Shown in pieces: positions 1 to 10,911 of a DNA stretch of 64,000 nucleotides (the first letter of the stretch is position 1; the number at the start of each line of letters is the position of its first letter). The notes under the pieces were generated by a model. That model was not told the origin of the DNA, ran no database searches, and worked only from the letters and a program-made list of their open reading frames with translations. The DNA is from Pedococcus cremeus (GTDB lineage: Bacteria > Actinomycetota > Actinomycetes > Actinomycetales > Dermatophilaceae). Made by a program: the position numbers and the translations under genes. The DNA is taken from contig NZ_FOHB01000007.1 in NCBI RefSeq assembly GCF_900111375.1, positions 221,120 to 285,119 on the forward strand, written 5' to 3'.

Positions 1-72
1 CCCCTACGGGCGGCCGCAGAGCTGGGCGGCGAGGTCCGTTGGCCCGAGCAGTACCTCCGAGCCACGTGGTGA
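1..72 (+). CDS. C-terminal fragment of an unidentified protein
   Basis: Frame 1 is open from the window edge to a TGA at 70-72 and encodes 23 residues ending RATW. The composition (LRAAAELGGEVRW) is protein-like, so this may be the tail of a gene that begins outside the window. It is too short to identify and could be chance. The rest of the gap up to 171 shows nothing convincing. Confidence 0.3.
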   Translation, partial: PLRAAAELGGEVRWPEQYLRATW

Positions 73-170
73 AAGCGACAGGGCATGTCACCGGGGTCGT
101 CTGTCGTCGTCCCGGCTGGTGCGGGGTGTGAATCTCAAGTGTGACGATGAACCCCCAGCATTAAGTCGAG

Positions 171-2027
171 TTACCGTTCGCCCGTACTGGATGATGTGCA
201 GCTGGCGTCATCTGATGTGGCGCTCGGCTTGAAGACAGAGATGCCCGAACCACCCGGGGACTGGCTGCCCGCGACCGTCGAGATCTTGCCAACAGCCTCG
301 TAGCCACGGTCGTAGTCGAGTCCGAGAGCCTTCAGGACCGCGGTGTGGTCTATGGCCTTCCCGCCGCTGGAAACAAGCAGCCATGCCCCGCTTGCGACAC
401 ACCGGTCTCGGGACAAGGCGTAGGTGGCGGAGGTCGTACTGTTCGGTCCGTCGTTAAGAAGCCACGCCTGGCCCGCGGCTCTGGCTCCAACCGCGTAGAT
501 GAAACCCGGCGATACTCCTGTGAAGTCGATGATCCTAGTGTCGCGGGTCATCCCATGCGATTGCATTACCGTTCGCATCGACGAAATTTCGGCGGCCTGA
601 TTCGGTGAGAGCCGCACTTCGCTGCTTCCCGGCCCCAGTTGGGTGGGAACGGTTGCCTCGAGCAAAGAGCCTTGATGATAAGGAAGCCAGATGCTGGCGC
701 TGAGAAGGGTTTCCGTGATGAGCACTCCGTAGCCTAAGCAAGCTAACGACATGCGATTCCCCACCGAGCCACGGCCGGCGAGGGCGAGGCCAGCCGACAT
801 GAGCCAGAAGGTCGAAGCCCTGCCTGCCGAGCTCCAGTAGTTGTTGTTGGTCCCAAAGGCGTGCACCAACGGCAAGACGAGCAGAATCACGATGAACAGA
901 CGATCGGTCTGCGGCTTGGCGGTCGATACTCCTAGGGACGTGGTCCGTCCGATCTTCGCAAGCGCTACAACTCCGCCGATCAAGGTCATCCCTGGGAGTA
1001 GGCACAGAAGCGCGGAAGCATCGGTAATGCTCGAACCATCCCGACCGCTCCCCACCAACGCGAAGACCGCCACTGAAGACAAACCGGCTGCGACGATGAG
1101 CAGCATCGAGACGGCAACGCCACGGCGATCCACGGATGAAACGCCAGGCAGGCACCACGACGCCATGCCCAGGCAGGTGGCCGCGAGCAGCCCCATGAGA
1201 GCTATCGCCGGCAGCAGGACCACAGGGTCTAGGCGGATGAGGGCTGGATGATTGCCCAGAAGTTCGGTCACCTTCGCGCCTGCGGCAACGGTGTCGACAA
1301 TGTGCGCGGGGGGTTGTCGCACGAGAATGGCGGTCCCCAGTCCTACGGCGGCAGCGCAAGCAAGTGCGACCGTGAGTCCCCGCAGGTACCGGCGGACGTC
1401 GGAGAAGCTCACGAAGATGATAAGGATGCCAAGGACTGCGGCGGTTGTGGGTTTGGCACCAAACGCGACCGCCTCGCCGATGCCCGCGACTGCCCAACCC
1501 AGCCAGCCCCTGAGTCCCGTCGAGTACAAGCCGGGTCCCAGCCCGGCTACGGTGATGGCGACAGATTGGAGCGCCAGACTGTTGTACGAAGGGCTGATCG
1601 GCATGCCCGCGTAAATGAGAAGGCCCATAGCGCCTGTCCCGCCGGCCAATGCCAAGCGGAGAGGTCGCGGGGGCGCCTGATGGCGCGAAGGGACGCCCAC
1701 ACCTAACACCACCCACCCGGCAACCGCGCAACAGAGAAACGTCATCGCGATTCCAGCTGCGCGCACCCGCGCCACGTCGGCGCCAAGAACGTCATACAAC
1801 GGGTGGTAGATCCAACCGAACAGCAGCACGGTTGACTTGTCGTCTCCCGGATGGCTGATCGCGTTGAGATACATCCCCTCGTCCGTGAAGTCGTACCCTC
1901 GACTGATTGCCGGGAGCGTGAGAAGCGGAGCCACCACTATGACGACGGCGGCAAGGCCGTATATGAATGGACTTGGACCAGGCCTGTGGGCAAGGGCGGT
2001 TCTCATAACCAAACGGAGTTGGGCCAC
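171..2027 (-). CDS. polytopic membrane protein, GT-C-like
   Basis: A 618-residue protein with about ten or more hydrophobic segments. After the first membrane segment comes an acidic motif, YDFTDEGMYLN, resembling the Asp/Glu-bearing first extracytoplasmic loop of GT-C glycosyltransferases of the PMT/ArnT kind. The C-terminal third is more polar and probably extracytoplasmic. It lies 6 bases downstream of the GT2 synthase gene on the same strand. Synthase and transferase may therefore act as a pair, with the polyprenyl-phosphate sugar made inside and used outside. The acceptor and the sugar cannot be inferred. The GT-C assignment rests on architecture and one motif only. Confidence 0.7.
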   Translation of the reverse strand: MAQLRLVMRTALAHRPGPSPFIYGLAAVVIVVAPLLTLPAISRGYDFTDEGMYLNAISHPGDDKSTVLLFGWIYHPLYDVLGADVARVRAAGIAMTFLCCAVAGWVVLGVGVPSRHQAPPRPLRLALAGGTGAMGLLIYAGMPISPSYNSLALQSVAITVAGLGPGLYSTGLRGWLGWAVAGIGEAVAFGAKPTTAAVLGILIIFVSFSDVRRYLRGLTVALACAAAVGLGTAILVRQPPAHIVDTVAAGAKVTELLGNHPALIRLDPVVLLPAIALMGLLAATCLGMASWCLPGVSSVDRRGVAVSMLLIVAAGLSSVAVFALVGSGRDGSSITDASALLCLLPGMTLIGGVVALAKIGRTTSLGVSTAKPQTDRLFIVILLVLPLVHAFGTNNNYWSSAGRASTFWLMSAGLALAGRGSVGNRMSLACLGYGVLITETLLSASIWLPYHQGSLLEATVPTQLGPGSSEVRLSPNQAAEISSMRTVMQSHGMTRDTRIIDFTGVSPGFIYAVGARAAGQAWLLNDGPNSTTSATYALSRDRCVASGAWLLVSSGGKAIDHTAVLKALGLDYDRGYEAVGKISTVAGSQSPGGSGISVFKPSATSDDASCTSSSTGER

Positions 2028-2033
2028 ACGGAC

Positions 2034-2969
2034 TCAGCGGGCTGTGTTGTCCTGGATGTCCAGGACCATGGCGTAGATCAACATGTGAAATCCGCTGAGA
2101 AGCGGAGCCACAGCGAGGACCACGGTGCCCGCACTGGCGGTCGCTGGCCCGAGAGTGTGGACGGCAGTCCAAAGGCTGATGGCCAGACCGACGCCAGTGA
2201 GCACGAGGCCCCCGAACAGCATGAGGGCCACGGCAGAGAAGGACTGCAGGACGTACTTCCACCAGATTCGGGACCAGAAGCCGCGAGCCAGGTGGCGAAC
2301 CGCCCGCGGCGCCTGCTTGCGCAGGTTTATGCCGGAGACTTCGTCACCGTACTGCGCCGGGATGGCTACATCGACTGCGCGAACGCGCTGGATGTTGAGG
2401 TGGATGAGTAGATCGTTCTCGAACTCATACCGCCGTTCGATTTGGGACAGGTCCAGTCGCAGCAGTGCCTCACGGCTGATAGCCGTGTAGCCGTTCAGTG
2501 GATCGAAGAGGTTCCAGTAGCCCGAAGCCGCCTTGGTGAGGAACGAGAGTGCCAGGTTGCCGAGGATCCGGTGCCTGGGCATGCCGGCGAAGGAACCCTT
2601 GCCGTAGAAGCGGTTGCCCTTGGTGAACTGCGCCTCACCTGAGGCGATCGGGTCCAGCAGGGCAGGCAGGTAGTCCGGGTCCATCTGTGCGTCGCCAGCC
2701 ATGACAACCGAGACGTCCGCATCGAGCACGAGCGCCTCGGCGTGGCCGGTCAGGATTGCCCCACCAACACCTTGGTTCTCGATGAGGGTGATCACTTGCG
2801 CCCGGGAGTCGCCCACCGCCTTCGCAGCCTCGGCTGTGCCATCAGAGCTGGCGTCGTCGACGACGATGATGTGGTCCACAAAGTCAGGCATGGTCGACAC
2901 GGTGCGGCCGATGAGCCGCTCCTCGTTGTGGGCGGGCACCACCACCGCGACCCGGAGCCCTCGGTACAT
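2034..2969 (-). CDS. GT2 glycosyltransferase, polyprenyl-phosphate sugar synthase type
   Basis: 311 residues. The N-terminal GT-A domain has VPAHNEE (about 11-17), VVDDASSDGTA (about 37-47) and a DAQMDP box (93-98) in place of the usual DGQxDP. Two hydrophobic segments close the C-terminus, as in dolichol-phosphate-mannose synthase-like enzymes that charge polyprenyl phosphate at the inner membrane face. A good Shine-Dalgarno (AGGAGG) precedes the ATG at 2969. It is the upstream partner of the polytopic gene 6 bases downstream. The glycosyl donor is unknown. Confidence 0.88.
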   Translation of the reverse strand: MYRGLRVAVVVPAHNEERLIGRTVSTMPDFVDHIIVVDDASSDGTAEAAKAVGDSRAQVITLIENQGVGGAILTGHAEALVLDADVSVVMAGDAQMDPDYLPALLDPIASGEAQFTKGNRFYGKGSFAGMPRHRILGNLALSFLTKAASGYWNLFDPLNGYTAISREALLRLDLSQIERRYEFENDLLIHLNIQRVRAVDVAIPAQYGDEVSGINLRKQAPRAVRHLARGFWSRIWWKYVLQSFSAVALMLFGGLVLTGVGLAISLWTAVHTLGPATASAGTVVLAVAPLLSGFHMLIYAMVLDIQDNTAR

Positions 2970-2977
2970 GAATCCCT

Positions 2978-3001
2978 CCTACCGGACACCAGCACGGTAG
3001 G
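2978..3001 (-). promoter_or_regulatory. hairpin overlapping the GT2 ribosome binding site
   Basis: On the minus strand CCTACCG (3001-2995) pairs perfectly with CGGTAGG (2984-2978) around a 10-base loop. The 3' arm shares bases with the AGGAGG Shine-Dalgarno. Folding could mask the ribosome site, or the arrangement may be coincidental. Confidence 0.3.
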
Positions 3002-3091
3002 AACCGGTCCGCAGGCAGGGAAGGCCATGAGGCGGGTTAGGGATGTTCGGCGTGCTAAACCCGACCAAACGGCCGATATGGGGCTGACTCG

Positions 3092-4522
3092 TCACGGGGC
3101 GATGAGGAGGACGTAGCCAGCGTCCCTGCCACGCTCCTGCCACCCGTTTGTGCGAAGTGCATCGACCAGGGGGAGGTGCTGCTCGACGATGGCAGCTGCA
3201 GGTGCGAAGTGGGCGAGGCCCTGCTCCCAGCCGCGTCGGGCCGCCATGACGTCAAGGTAGTCCCGCGCCGAACTCGGCCCGTACAGCTCCACCCTGGTGT
3301 CAGCCGTCTGCGCGATGCCGGGGTACCTATACATGAGCCATCCGCCGAGAAGATCGGAGTTGTAGACGACGGTGCCTCGCGGCATCGCCGCGAGGGTGCG
3401 GTCGAACGCGTGTGGGACCCCTGTCTGGTTGCGAGGACCACCCGCAGCAAGCGCCGCCGACAAGGCCACGGCGAGAAGCGCTGCCAGGCCCAGAAACCCT
3501 CGCTCGCCCCTTGACGCGGCCATCCACGGCCGGCCAATCATGGCGTTGAGCGCCGATGCCGCGAGCGGCGCGATGACGATCGCCCCCACCGCGACGGTGC
3601 GCATGCTGCTGACACCCCAGGCGAGCGCGACCAGCCACAGGGCCAGCGTCGTCCATGAGAAGGTCCTGCGAGCCAGGAGCCACCCGAGTGGCACCAGGAG
3701 CAGCAATGTGGCAGTCGCGATGACCGAGGGTGTGGGCGTGGTGGGCAGGCGCCACTCCTGGATGTAGGGACTCACCGCCCGCACGGCGCGAAACGACCCA
3801 AGCAACGCGGGACCGACGGGGGTTAGTACCGCAAGAAGCGCACTACCCGCAGGAATTGCCGCGAGTCGTACTGCCGCCCGGAGGTCGATGCGGCGGTCCA
3901 GCGCTAGACCGGCAACGGCTGCGATGCCGACCGTGATGCCGACGACCCAGGTGCCGTGCGAGCAGGACCAGACGTACGACACGGCCATTAGCCACCACCG
4001 CGGTCGGACGTCTGTGGTGGTCCGCAGCCACGCGTCCAGGGTCACGGCGAGGAGGGCGAACCCGACGAGCTGGGGGCGAGGGCTGAGACTGTCTGCAGTG
4101 CCCAACACGGCCACACCGGCGACCAACGCTGCCGGGAGCCCGCCCGCTTGGCGCCGGCACGCGGCGTAGAGCAGGAGGCAGACGGTCAAGCGCCCCACTT
4201 GCGCAAGCCACGCTACGGCGGCGAGTCCTCCGACATGGTCGGCAGCAGCGAAGATCAGTTCGGGTAGCCACTGGTTGAGTACCCACGGACCGGTGGTGAA
4301 CCGGGAGAACGGGTCTGGACCGCTGAACTGCCAGGTGTCCCAGAGGTAGCGGCCTGCCAAGACATGCCACGGAGTGTCCGGGTCGGAGATTCCCGCCGCG
4401 GCGTGTCGAGATAGTGAGAGCAGGAGTAGGCCGAAAGCAACTGCGGGTGCCCACTTGAGCAGGTTGGGTTCGGCGCGTTCGGCCGCCGCCCGCGAAGTCG
4501 CTTTCTGGACCGAGACGGTCAT
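3092..4522 (-). CDS. GT-C-like membrane protein, paralogue 1 of 4
   Basis: 476 residues from the ATG at 4522, which overlaps the TGA of the upstream gene in an ATGA junction. The open frame continues upstream, but that part is antisense-like and Arg/His-rich. The protein has a DPDTPWH motif in the first loop, then WLPE, RPQL, RPRWWL and SCSHGTW, with many membrane spans. A C-terminal soluble tail carries GTVVYNSDLLGGWLM and DTRVELYG. These motifs recur in order in the genes at 21935, 23428 and 39494. The D-P-D-x-x-W-H loop suggests a GT-C-type lipid-linked sugar transferase. The family is uncharacterised as far as I know. Confidence 0.8.
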   Translation of the reverse strand: MTVSVQKATSRAAAERAEPNLLKWAPAVAFGLLLLSLSRHAAAGISDPDTPWHVLAGRYLWDTWQFSGPDPFSRFTTGPWVLNQWLPELIFAAADHVGGLAAVAWLAQVGRLTVCLLLYAACRRQAGGLPAALVAGVAVLGTADSLSPRPQLVGFALLAVTLDAWLRTTTDVRPRWWLMAVSYVWSCSHGTWVVGITVGIAAVAGLALDRRIDLRAAVRLAAIPAGSALLAVLTPVGPALLGSFRAVRAVSPYIQEWRLPTTPTPSVIATATLLLLVPLGWLLARRTFSWTTLALWLVALAWGVSSMRTVAVGAIVIAPLAASALNAMIGRPWMAASRGERGFLGLAALLAVALSAALAAGGPRNQTGVPHAFDRTLAAMPRGTVVYNSDLLGGWLMYRYPGIAQTADTRVELYGPSSARDYLDVMAARRGWEQGLAHFAPAAAIVEQHLPLVDALRTNGWQERGRDAGYVLLIAP

Positions 4523-6798
4523 TGGAGCGACCTCGGGCTGGCGGCGGCGAACTGCTGCAGGCTGGCGGCGTTGACCACCCCATTGGCGTCGACCCGCAGG
4601 TTCGACAGCCGCAGTGCGGCGACGACGGACCCGGCGGTGCCGGGAACTGACTCGGCTCTGCCGTCGGTGGAGACCTCGACCCGCGTCGAGCCCGGTTGGA
4701 CGGTCAGAGCCAGCGACACCAGCTCTGAGCGGTTCGCGGACACCGTGACCCTGCGCTGGGCTCCCGGCGCCGTCACCACAACTGTGCGCTGGGTGGGACC
4801 GATGCCCTCGAGCCGAAAAGTCAACGTGAGGGGACGAGGCCCCCTGCCCATGTTGGCCAGGGTGATTACGGTGGATGGTCCGGTCCACTGGAACGGATCG
4901 GTCCCGCTCGTGTCAATGAGCGATCCCGCGGCGCTGACGACCACCGGCTGGAGCACCGCGTCGCGGCGCGAGTGGTCGGCGCGCAGCCGCCGCAGGTCGT
5001 ACGCGTCGAGCGCCTCTGGGACGGCGCTCGCTACCGGTACGCCGGCAACGCGTCTGATGTCGGCGCTGGGGTCGTCGCCACCGGCATACCCATCACGGTC
5101 TACCTCGACCGCGCAGAAACCAGCGGCCGCGATGTCGTCAAGCAGCTGTGGTGTGCGGGCGACGGGCAGCGCGAGCTGCCAGTCTGCGCGCGCGGTGCCA
5201 CGGATGGCGCCGTAGCTCCACGACAGCCCCTTAGGGGCGAACGTGCTCGGAAGGAGGTGGTCGTAGTCGCCCATCCGCCCCGGCGGTGGCTCCTCGGGAA
5301 ACGAGACGACTGGTAGTTGGAACACTGGGCAGTCCCCGACCTCGCGATGAAGTGCAACTGTGTATGCCGTGAGGTCGGCGGTGCGGTGCCGCAGCGCCTC
5401 ATAGTGTGGCGCCGCAGCGGGACTCGTCTGGTCGAATACGCCCACGAGCGTGACGATGGCGGCGAGCGGCCAGACGAGTCGGCGGCCCCTTTGTGCCCCA
5501 ACCCGCGTGAGGGCGAGACCGACGACAAGCAGGCCCAGCAGTCCGACCAGCACCACGAACCGAGACCATGTCCGGATCTGGGGCGTGACGAAGAGTGCGA
5601 CGAGTGACCCAAGTCCGCCCCTTGTGTAGAAGCCCAGGCAGATGACGGCGAGGGCAGAAAGGAGTCCGGGCAGCGGACCCACACGACGGCCGGTGAGCAG
5701 GGCAGCGAACGTCGTCACAAGGAGCGCTCCAAGGCCGACGAGGGCGACTACGCCGAGGGCAGGCCGTTCAACGCTGGGCGTGGTCGCGACGCCGTAGGCG
5801 TTGGTGAGGAAACGCAGCGGCTCGCTGCGATGCTCGTACCAGGGCAGAACCAGGTCGATGAGTCTGCCTGCATACGTCTCGGACTCGCCGATGACGCGCT
5901 GGGCCGGTAGGCCTCCGGTGACCTGGTCGCCAGCCCGGCCGCGGGTCACGGCGACGAGCGATATCGCGCAGAGTCCGCCGACCGCCGCGGCCACCCCAGC
6001 CCCCGGTAGCAGGTTACGTGGACGTGTGCCCGTGACCAGACGCAGAAGGAGCACGCCGCTGATGAGGAGCAGGGTGAAGGCGACGTAGTAGACGTCGGCC
6101 AACCCGACCGCGACGCCCATGGCTATGAGCCGCATGGCAGACCAGCGGGCGGCCGTGGCGCCAGGACCGCGCAAGTCTGAGAGCTGGGGCCACAGCCTGT
6201 TTCCTCGGGCCACCTCGACGACGAGCCAGAGTGCGAGCGGGACCATCCAGTACGCCGCGAGCCAGAGATGGGCGAACCAGACCTGGTGCCCGGGGAGCAC
6301 AGCAAAGAGCACACCTACGACAACGGCCCCGGGGCGGCCAACCCTCAGGTGGCGCGCAAGCCAGTAGGCGGACAGAGCGGCGAGGGGAAACTGCGCGATG
6401 AAGAAAAGGGCACTGACGGTGGCCGGGCTGCCGCCGAACAGGCCAAGCAGTCGGATCGTGGCGAAGTTCAGGACGTCGGCGGTGGAGTGCCAAGACGGGT
6501 TGAGGCCGTCTGGCGCGCCAATGCGGGACGTTGGGGCGTACCAGCCTTGCTCGAGGATCGTACGCACCTGCATGAGCACATAGGACGCGTCACCGTCGAG
6601 GCCCATGGGAAGGCCCGGTCGCCACTGCCACAACCGCAACGCCTGAGCTGCTGCCGCCAGGGACGACACCGTAACCACCAGGGGGCCAGCGAGGGGGTCT
6701 GCCCAGATTCTGCGTCGCCGAGAAGGGACGCGGGCTGCCGCGGGGCGCCGAGCGGTGACGCTGGCAAGGTGGTCCTTGGGGGCGCGCGTCACGGTCAC
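4519..6798 (-). CDS. large GT-C-like membrane protein with soluble C-terminal domain
   Basis: 759 residues beginning at a GTG. The first loop carries LDGDASYVLMQVR, an acidic motif typical of GT-C folds. About a dozen membrane segments follow, then roughly 250 polar residues that are probably extracytoplasmic, including beta-rich repeats near the C-terminus. The stop codon overlaps the start of the downstream gene (ATGA), so the two are probably translated together. No Shine-Dalgarno is visible. A CATACT box seven bases before the GTG suggests a leaderless mRNA. It probably takes part in envelope glycan assembly. The exact reaction is unknown. Confidence 0.75.
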   Translation of the reverse strand: MTVTRAPKDHLASVTARRPAAARVPSRRRRIWADPLAGPLVVTVSSLAAAAQALRLWQWRPGLPMGLDGDASYVLMQVRTILEQGWYAPTSRIGAPDGLNPSWHSTADVLNFATIRLLGLFGGSPATVSALFFIAQFPLAALSAYWLARHLRVGRPGAVVVGVLFAVLPGHQVWFAHLWLAAYWMVPLALWLVVEVARGNRLWPQLSDLRGPGATAARWSAMRLIAMGVAVGLADVYYVAFTLLLISGVLLLRLVTGTRPRNLLPGAGVAAAVGGLCAISLVAVTRGRAGDQVTGGLPAQRVIGESETYAGRLIDLVLPWYEHRSEPLRFLTNAYGVATTPSVERPALGVVALVGLGALLVTTFAALLTGRRVGPLPGLLSALAVICLGFYTRGGLGSLVALFVTPQIRTWSRFVVLVGLLGLLVVGLALTRVGAQRGRRLVWPLAAIVTLVGVFDQTSPAAAPHYEALRHRTADLTAYTVALHREVGDCPVFQLPVVSFPEEPPPGRMGDYDHLLPSTFAPKGLSWSYGAIRGTARADWQLALPVARTPQLLDDIAAAGFCAVEVDRDGYAGGDDPSADIRRVAGVPVASAVPEALDAYDLRRLRADHSRRDAVLQPVVVSAAGSLIDTSGTDPFQWTGPSTVITLANMGRGPRPLTLTFRLEGIGPTQRTVVVTAPGAQRRVTVSANRSELVSLALTVQPGSTRVEVSTDGRAESVPGTAGSVVAALRLSNLRVDANGVVNAASLQQFAAASPRSLQ

Positions 6799-6805
6799 GC
6801 GTAGA

Positions 6806-6811
6806 AGTATG
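6806..6811 (-). promoter_or_regulatory. -10 box of a leaderless promoter
   Basis: The minus strand reads CATACT, then seven bases, then the GTG at 6798, which has no Shine-Dalgarno. This spacing puts the transcription start on the start codon. No good -35 is visible. Confidence 0.35.
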
Positions 6812-6956
6812 CGTTGGTTCGTCCCGGGTCGGGCGTGGCCGCGCGGAAGGGAGCCAAAGGGACGACCTGCCCCCGGTGGTGCAGCTCATGGTGGACTGGG
6901 ACAAGCGGGCGGACGACAGGGACGACAGCAGGGGTACGGGGATCCCGACGCAGTCA

Positions 6957-7814
6957 TCAGCCTTGGTCGCCTGGGCTGCGGGTCACTTCACCCCGTACGA
7001 GTGGCGAGAGCAGGTGATCCTCCGCCGCAGGTTGCATGCGCAAGCGGGGGAGTGCCGCAAGCAGGGCGAACGAGCCCATCCCTACGACCGGAGTGGCGAG
7101 CAGCATGACCGGCGCCAAGACCCAAGGCCGGTCCCGTCGGGCCCCCCAAGCGAGCAGCACAAGCGCCACGGGCAGGCGCAGCCACAATGGCGGGACGAAC
7201 GCCAGGCTTGCCGCGCCGGTGTCCCCGCGATGCGAGGTGAGGAAGTCGAACCACTGCCTCCACAGGTCGGGGGCGCTGGCGATCGACACAGCGGTAACGG
7301 CGGCGAAGGCGGCGGCAAACCCAGTGAGTCGGCCCCAGTCCCCTCGGATCAGAAACCACAAAGGGCCCGGTGTTGGCAGTACCTTCGTCAGGGCGGCCAG
7401 TACCCACGGCCACCCTCTTCCCAGCCCGAGGACGGCAACGACCGCCAGTAGCCAGTAGATGTTTCCCGACAGGATCTCGGGGGTGAATGCGAACCACAAC
7501 GGCAAGCCCACCGATAGTCGGAGGGGTCGCAGCAGCCAGCCGGTGCCGACTGCGGCTGCCCCCACGAACAGAGCACAGAACGCCGGCCAAGGCAGGTGGG
7601 CGAGCGGCCAGATGAGTTGCGCGAAGGCAGGGCTGTAGTTGTAGGCGTCGATCTGGCCCGGAGGGACGTCGTACAGGGAGCCGGGCCACGCGAGAAAATA
7701 GGCGTGGGCGTCCCATCCGAGCCCGTGCCGAAGCGCCCCGCGGACCGCCACGTACGTGTCTGCCACCCCGATGACGATGGCGAGGTCGCGCGGCAATCGG
7801 TCGCGTACTGACAC
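6957..7814 (-). CDS. GT87-like (DUF2029) polyprenyl-sugar-dependent glycosyltransferase
   Basis: 285 residues from the GTG at 7814. The open frame extends to 7991 but would run through the ahcY promoter. Motifs: WDAHAYFLAW in the first loop, YNYSPAFAQLIWPL, then FTPEILSGNIYWLLA and LTKVLP, all typical of the GT87 mannosyltransferase family acting on the outer membrane face. At 285 residues it is shorter than usual GT87 proteins of about 400, so the end may be reduced. It heads the minus-strand glycan block and is divergent from ahcY. Other GTG starts a few codons upstream are possible. Confidence 0.75.
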   Translation of the reverse strand: MSVRDRLPRDLAIVIGVADTYVAVRGALRHGLGWDAHAYFLAWPGSLYDVPPGQIDAYNYSPAFAQLIWPLAHLPWPAFCALFVGAAAVGTGWLLRPLRLSVGLPLWFAFTPEILSGNIYWLLAVVAVLGLGRGWPWVLAALTKVLPTPGPLWFLIRGDWGRLTGFAAAFAAVTAVSIASAPDLWRQWFDFLTSHRGDTGAASLAFVPPLWLRLPVALVLLAWGARRDRPWVLAPVMLLATPVVGMGSFALLAALPRLRMQPAAEDHLLSPLVRGEVTRSPGDQG

Positions 7815-7887
7815 AGTCCCCACCGTGGGCACGCTAGCGGACGAGGGCCTTCGCAGCCCGAAGGCCGCCACCCGTCGGTCCGTTCGG

Positions 7888-9448
<1,561 letters not shown>

Positions 9449-9472
9449 GCCCGCCGGTTCAGGAACGCACCG

Positions 9473-9506
9473 GTATGCCGCCCGCTCACCCGAGCGGGCG
9501 GCATAC
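9473..9506 (+). terminator. ahcY terminator hairpin
   Basis: A perfect 14-bp stem (9473-9486 with 9493-9506) has a six-base loop 24 bases after the ahcY stop. It has no U-tract, which is common in actinobacteria. Both arms contain the octamer GTATGCCG. It lies between convergent genes and may work both ways. Confidence 0.75.
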
Positions 9507-9560
9507 GCATCTCTCCGAGCCTCACGTGAGGGTCCTTGCTTCGACCGTTTCGCGTCGTCG

Positions 9561-10787
9561 TCACTGCCGTGCGGGAAGCGCTGGCCGCTCCAGGCAGATG
9601 AAGCTGATCGTCGTGACGAGTGCGATGAGGGGGACACCAAGAAGGAACATCGGGATCAGGCCATGGCCTCCGACAGCGCGCCACACGAACCACATGACCG
9701 GCACGTGCCAAAGGTAGAGACTGTAAGAGCGGACCCCCACGGTGACGAGCGGTCGCAGCGCAAGGACGCGAAGGACCGGGTGGCGGTGATGCACTCCGTG
9801 GATCATCACCGCCGCAGCCAAGGCGGTTGCCGGTAGGACGGCCACGGCGTAGCCCCAACTGGCCCCGTACCCGGGCAGGAGCACAAATATCAAGACCATG
9901 GCGAGTCCTGCGTATGGCCCTGGTCCACTAGTAATGAGTGCGGGCCCCGCCCAGTCCGACTCGTGTGCGAATGCGAGGGCTGCGCCAACGCACATGACGC
10001 CCACGTTGGACAGGGGGACCGAATAGAACTGCTCATGATTCAGCGGCAAGGCACAGATGTAGAACCCCGCAGCGGCGCACAGCATGATTCGGCCCAAGGC
10101 GTCGGTGCCCGCCCCTCGACGCCTTGCGACTAGCACCGCCAAAGGGAAGGCAAGGTAGAAGAGCCACTCCGTGGTGAGGCTCCAGGGAGGTTGCAGGGCC
10201 GGGTGGACCTCCCAGCCAAAGAGGGAACTCAGTCCCGTGGTCTGCGTGGCCGTCCGGAAGGCCTCGCCCAATGCCCGTTGGCGCGGCATTCCGTCCAGCC
10301 ACAGGAGGAGTGGCACCACCACACTCATGGTCACGATGGCTGGGCCAAGCCGAACCGCTCGGCGCCGGACGAAGGCACGGTAAACAGCCCAACTATGCCC
10401 TTGGCGGACGGTGACCCGCGCGATGAGGTATCCGGAGAGGACGAAGAAGACTAGGACGCCCATGCCGCCCAAAGGGCACCATGGGAGAGCACCCCAGTAA
10501 TCTGCGAAATGGGTCAGGACAACCGCCAGAGCGGCAAGTCCTCTCATCCCATCGAGCGCGGGTGAGCGGTTCAGGTGGGGCGGCCTAAAGCTCTCACGGC
10601 TGTCTTCCTCCACCTTTGTCGGGCGGGTAGAGACGTCAGTCGACCCCAGGCAAGGGGATGTCGGAACCCGCAGTTCCCGCTCGGCAAGCGTGAGGCCGAC
10701 GTCCGAGTCGGCAGCAGTGCAATCGCTGGCACTGATCTCGGCTGGGCACTGACTGGGTGGCCGCCTGTGGGTTCCTTCTGCGGTCAT
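9561..10787 (-). CDS. OafA/NodX-type acyltransferase (acyltransferase 3)
   Basis: 408 residues from the ATG at 10787; the start is uncertain because no clear ribosome site is seen. A polar N-terminal stretch of about 70 residues is followed by SPALDGMRGLAALAVVLTHF, the acyltransferase-3 signature with its conserved Arg and His. VFFVLSGYLIARV and about ten membrane spans follow. Such proteins O-acetylate or otherwise acylate surface glycans using a cytoplasmic acyl donor. Adjacent GtrA and other envelope genes support a glycan-decorating role. A second enzyme of the same family lies at 13521. Confidence 0.88.
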   Translation of the reverse strand: MTAEGTHRRPPSQCPAEISASDCTAADSDVGLTLAERELRVPTSPCLGSTDVSTRPTKVEEDSRESFRPPHLNRSPALDGMRGLAALAVVLTHFADYWGALPWCPLGGMGVLVFFVLSGYLIARVTVRQGHSWAVYRAFVRRRAVRLGPAIVTMSVVVPLLLWLDGMPRQRALGEAFRTATQTTGLSSLFGWEVHPALQPPWSLTTEWLFYLAFPLAVLVARRRGAGTDALGRIMLCAAAGFYICALPLNHEQFYSVPLSNVGVMCVGAALAFAHESDWAGPALITSGPGPYAGLAMVLIFVLLPGYGASWGYAVAVLPATALAAAVMIHGVHHRHPVLRVLALRPLVTVGVRSYSLYLWHVPVMWFVWRAVGGHGLIPMFLLGVPLIALVTTISFICLERPALPARQ

Positions 10788-10911
10788 GGATGAACCTGTG
10801 GCGGGAGATCGGCATTCGATAGCAGCGCCTTGCAAACGCCTTCCCGCCGAAGCAATACGCCTATACGTCGATCCACACCTGGGCATCTGGGCAGCGCCAT
10901 GGACGTGAGAG

